From: a virus | Reading direction: 5' to 3' (one strand) | DNA length: 30,284 bases | Virus record (IMG/VR): IMGVR_UViG_3300009164_000237 | Span: 1-30,284 of that record | Shown here: in pieces, positions 28,378 through 30,284 of the stretch | Layout: each line of letters begins with the position of its first letter | Position numbering within the stretch: position 1 is the stretch's first letter | The notes under the pieces: model-generated | What the model saw: the letters and a program-made list of their open reading frames with translations, nothing else | What the model was told of the DNA's origin: nothing | The model's database searches: none | Position numbers and translations under genes: made by a program

Positions 28378-28676
28378 AAAGGGAACCATTGTGCATCTAT
28401 ATCTACTTATAAGAACGTCTCTTATAAGCCTGCACGGTCATTACTTCCTACATGCTCCGCCGCATCTCCAGAGCTCACGCTCCTATTTCATGACCTGGAC
28501 TCGACCAACACCCGTCGGCATTGTCATCTTCCCAGAGCCCTAACGGTGTAGGTAACCCTAATTCGTTTGCTTAGGCAGAGTCTACAAACTCTCTCCGTGT
28601 CCCTTGGTTCCAACCCTTTTTGCATTTCTGCGTGGGTTCTTACATTCGAGGACCGCCTTGCTTTCTTTCTAACTTG
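28378..28676 (-). ncRNA. Candidate structured non-coding RNA, about 300 nt
   Basis: A 300-nt region without a leftward protein gene, behind its own TTGACA-17-TACAAT promoter and ending with a short T-run before promoter 15. Pairings seen by eye on the transcript: a 7-bp closing helix GGAACCA / TGGTTCC (28605-28611 with 28382-28388); AACCC / GGGTT enclosing GCA-GAAA-TGC (28612-28638); AGAGT / ACTCT (28577-28592); ACACCGT / ACGGGTGT with one bulge (28508-28515 with 28543-28549); a junction closed by GGTCAT / ATGACC (28436-28441 with 28490-28495) holding GAGC-GTGA-GCTC and ATGC / GCAT; and GTGCA / TGCAC enclosing CTTATAAG x2 (28391-28435). GAAA and GTGA loops are GNRA-type. No known RNA class was matched; function unknown. 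Confidence 0.6.
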
Positions 28677-28681
28677 TTCTT

Positions 28682-28710
28682 ATTGTAGCTTCACTTCTTG
28701 TACTTGTCAA
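28682..28710 (-). promoter_or_regulatory. Early promoter 16, for the candidate RNA
   Basis: Leftward TTGACA (28705-28710), 17 bp, TACAAT (28682-28687). It lies over the 3' end of the 28691 gene and reads into the gene-free region. No GGAG leader follows. Confidence 0.82.
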
Positions 28711-28957
28711 GCACCCCGCGAATAACCACATTCGCTTCCTGGGTACCTACTAGTTCCATGCGAGCTTCAATCTCTAGCTCACGAGCCAGTACCTTAAGTT
28801 CGAGGCTATAAGCATCCAACAGCTCTTGAGCATAGACCTTGTCGTCTTCATCAGACTGATCCCAAAAGGCTTGGAAGTCATCGCCTTTGGTGTTGAGCAA
28901 GAAGTTCAGGTTGTCCCTGTCCCAGTCGTTTGTTATCAATCCCATTTTGGTTTGCAT
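28691..28957 (-). CDS. Unknown 88-aa acidic helical early protein
   Basis: Predicted almost all helix (DDFQAFWDQSDEDDKVYAQE, then LARELEIEARMELVG). Second gene of the promoter 17 unit, 9 nt after the 28967 gene. Its last codons hold the -35 of promoter 16. Function unknown. Confidence 0.7.
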   Translation of the reverse strand: MQTKMGLITNDWDRDNLNFLLNTKGDDFQAFWDQSDEDDKVYAQELLDAYSLELKVLARELEIEARMELVGTQEANVVIRGVLDKYKK

Positions 28958-28966
28958 GTGAGTTCC

Positions 28967-29194
28967 TTAGTCCAGTAGAGTCATGTATGCTTCAGGGTTC
29001 GCACGGCTAAACCAATCCAGCGCACGGCGCAGACCAGTGTAGTCACCCATCAGCTCGCAGCCTTTGAGGTAGTCGTACACTGCCACTTCTTCTGGACTGA
29101 GTACAGCGGACTCGCCGCTAAAGGGATTCTTCACTGCCACAGGCTCCGTGTCGTACACTTGGATTCCGGGGAAAAGCTGTTTGATAGTTTTCAT
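28967..29194 (-). CDS. Unknown 75-aa early protein
   Basis: A small protein with KNPFSGESAVLSPEEVAVYD and a helix GLRRALDWFSRANPEAYM. The L-S-P-E-E-x-A-V-Y-D pattern appears in uncharacterised small phage proteins. First gene behind promoter 17. Function unknown. Confidence 0.7.
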   Translation of the reverse strand: MKTIKQLFPGIQVYDTEPVAVKNPFSGESAVLSPEEVAVYDYLKGCELMGDYTGLRRALDWFSRANPEAYMTLLD

Positions 29195-29226
29195 TAGGTT
29201 CGCTCCTTTTGTTTAACTTAGCCTAT

Positions 29227-29255
29227 AGTATAGCACCGGTCTAGCCGTTTGTCAA
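29227..29255 (-). promoter_or_regulatory. Early promoter 17
   Basis: Leftward TTGACA (29250-29255), 17 bp, TATACT (29227-29232), starting 5 bp after the upstream stop. Confidence 0.86.
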
Positions 29256-29259
29256 GCAA

Positions 29260-29475
29260 TCAATCTAAAGCCACACCCTTGTCCTGGACTTTGCCTTCCC
29301 AGTGTGCCTTAGTCACGCACAGGGCTCTGATCTTACCGCCTGTGACAATGGGCTTGTCCTGTACAGTTTTCAAGCTCTGTTGACACGTGACACGATCCTT
29401 CTGTACGATGCCATGCTTGCCCATGAAGTCACCACCCGGGCTTAGGAACGCCAGGATCAGGATGTACTCAGTCAT
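29260..29475 (-). CDS. Small protein with hydrophobic N-terminus
   Basis: A 71-aa protein starting MTEYILILAFLSPGG, a possible signal or membrane anchor, then a basic/polar part with two cysteines (TCQQSLKTVQ and ALCVTKAHWEG). The ATG at 29475 overlaps the upstream stop by 8 nt and is preferred to 29490. It could be exported or periplasmic. Function unknown. Confidence 0.65.
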   Translation of the reverse strand: MTEYILILAFLSPGGDFMGKHGIVQKDRVTCQQSLKTVQDKPIVTGGKIRALCVTKAHWEGKVQDKGVALD

Positions 29476-29683
29476 CGTAGGCCTCTTCACCCATTTCGGT
29501 TACTGTTTCGGTTGTAATACCCAAGTCGATGATTCGGGCTGTTTGATCTGCATTGCTGACACCTTGGAAGGCTCCGCGGAACGATTGGTTCTCTGCTAGG
29601 AAGTCGTATACATCATACCGATCCCACGACTCAGGCACCATCAGCTCTTGGTATAGCTCTGTACGCACGATCACCTTCTTCAT
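29468..29683 (-). CDS. Unknown 71-aa acidic early protein
   Basis: The start at 29683 (MKKVIVRTELYQELMVPESW) is chosen for its AAAGGAGC site; an ATG at 29740 would overlap the 54-aa upstream gene. Helical middle (YDVYDFLAENQSF), acidic end (EMGEEAYDD). Function unknown. Confidence 0.65.
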   Translation of the reverse strand: MKKVIVRTELYQELMVPESWDRYDVYDFLAENQSFRGAFQGVSNADQTARIIDLGITTETVTEMGEEAYDD

Positions 29684-29720
29684 ACCTTGCTCCTTTAGTT
29701 TATCGTTCGCACTCGTTTTC

Positions 29721-29885
29721 TTACTTTGAAATCCCGTCATGTTGCACCTCTATTTTAAGATTGGACAAGATAGCTTCCAGCATATCGTATGCCATTTGGA
29801 ACCTATCACCTTCGATGTTATATATCTGGTTGGTGGCATCCTCTAGGGTTGCAATAGCCTCCAAGACCTTATAGTCCTTAATCAT
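29721..29885 (-). CDS. Small 54-aa protein
   Basis: A 54-codon leftward gene with ATGA overlap to the upstream stop. The protein is helical (MIKDYKVLEAIATLEDATNQ, then FQMAYDMLEAILSNL). Frame and overlaps support it. Function unknown. Confidence 0.65.
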   Translation of the reverse strand: MIKDYKVLEAIATLEDATNQIYNIEGDRFQMAYDMLEAILSNLKIEVQHDGISK

Positions 29886-30284
29886 GCTACCTCCTTCACA
29901 CGGATTACGAAGCCACTGTAATCTTTCTTAGCACGACCCTTGGCCTTAAGACCAAGCATCACGCCCTTAGGGTCTAAGAAGCGAAGGTCTGTCTCATCCG
30001 CACTAGGCACACCCGCTGGGATCTGATCGTACACTGCTACCACGCTCATGCCTTGCATTAATGCTTCTGCTACATCAGCATCGTTACCATCAGCCTTGCT
30101 GAACGTCAAGTGGTAGTTGGGGATATGCTTGACCTTACGGCCCAATACCTTAGTGTAGTCATAGAACTGTACATTGGGGAACATCTCAAAGATGTTGTAG
30201 CCTTCGATGACTTCATACTTCTCCCAGCTAAGGTCACTCGTACCGTTTAAGCGGAACACGGGGGTCAAACCCTTGCGCTCTGCA
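29882..30284 (-). CDS. Conserved-looking phage/plasmid protein, 5' end off window
   Basis: At least 133 residues; the frame stays open to the window edge (…AERKGLTPVFRLNG), so the TTG at 30268 is probably internal. Blocks RLNGTSDLSWEKYEVI, NIFEMFPNVQFYDYTKVLGR and NYHLTFSKADGNDADVAEAL, then DETDLRFLDPKG and LKAKGRAKKD, match uncharacterised proteins common in phages and plasmids. Function unknown. It is the first visible gene of a leftward unit that runs to 29260. Confidence 0.75.
   Translation of the reverse strand, partial: AERKGLTPVFRLNGTSDLSWEKYEVIEGYNIFEMFPNVQFYDYTKVLGRKVKHIPNYHLTFSKADGNDADVAEALMQGMSVVAVYDQIPAGVPSADETDLRFLDPKGVMLGLKAKGRAKKDYSGFVIRVKEVA

Noticed and set aside
28261-28551. 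Rightward 96-codon frame over the candidate RNA
   Set aside because: It runs antisense through the 27885 gene's start and promoter 15, has no ribosome binding site and a Ser/Cys/Leu-rich shadow composition.
28378-28676. tmRNA, RNase P RNA or group I intron
   Set aside because: No tRNA-like end with CCA or tag frame, no RNase P core motifs, no split exon. The GATATAG string alone resembles the group I S element but a matching R element and P7 are not convincing.
20054-29255. Regularly recurring similar sequences as a CRISPR array
   Set aside because: The copies are separated by whole genes of varying size and consist of promoter boxes and ribosome binding sites, not constant repeats with short spacers.

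Overview
The window is a contiguous piece of a T4-like (myovirus) phage genome, probably a relative of the T4-like phages of marine and freshwater bacteria (inferred from remembered family features, not a search). It carries a T4-type replication and recombination set: the 3' end of gp32 (ssDNA-binding protein), UvsX, a probable UvsY, UvsW, a probable clamp-loader small subunit (gp62), primase gp61 and helicase gp41. T4-type late promoters (TATAAATA) occur in the left and middle part, and consensus sigma70-type early promoters dominate the right part. The host cannot be named from the sequence.

Left part (1-17.2 kb): mostly rightward, tightly overlapping genes. The order is gp32 - uvsX - acidic protein - uvsY-like, then an inserted block of seven sugar-modification genes (2.5-8.0 kb; GT8-like, GT25-like and GT-B-like glycosyltransferases and one methyltransferase, three of them leftward). 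Next come a 396-aa orphan protein behind a perfect TTGACA-17-TATAAT promoter, uvsW, several small proteins including two zinc-binding ones, a gp62-like protein, and a 194-aa miniature relative of the DnaE (Pol III alpha) palm that keeps all three catalytic aspartates. A probable virion protein behind a late promoter is followed by primase and helicase.

Middle part (17.2-19.7 kb): a GNAT-like protein, two leftward clusters of very small proteins under TATAAATA late promoters, and one conserved-looking rightward gene. The gap at 18.4-18.6 kb holds an inverted repeat and two 9-bp direct repeats set 21 bp apart.

Right part (19.7-30.3 kb): entirely leftward, about 30 small early-type genes of 45-292 aa. 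They form 1- to 4-gene units; 17 of the promoters are seen here, each TTGACA/T, exactly 17 bp, then TATACT, TATAAT or TACAAT, and most are followed by a similar leader ending in a GGAG-type ribosome binding site. In seven cases the upstream gene's TGA stop lies inside the next promoter's -35 hexamer (T-TGA-CA). The genes include an AAA+ ATPase, an Api92-like protein, a protein with an SSB-like acidic C-terminal tip, three small membrane proteins and a CCA-encoding tRNA with a CAT anticodon (probably tRNA-Ile2). One promoter of the series (28682-28710) drives no protein gene but a roughly 300-nt region predicted to fold into many hairpins with GNRA-type loops. This is the best candidate for an undescribed element here. 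Such regions in T4-like phages usually encode host-takeover functions, so most small genes here probably act early in infection; that is inference.

Seven genes shorter than 60 codons were found by reading overlaps and frames directly (12753-12929, 18584-18742, 23161-23322, 24999-25136, 26035-26193, 27742-27885, 29721-29885).
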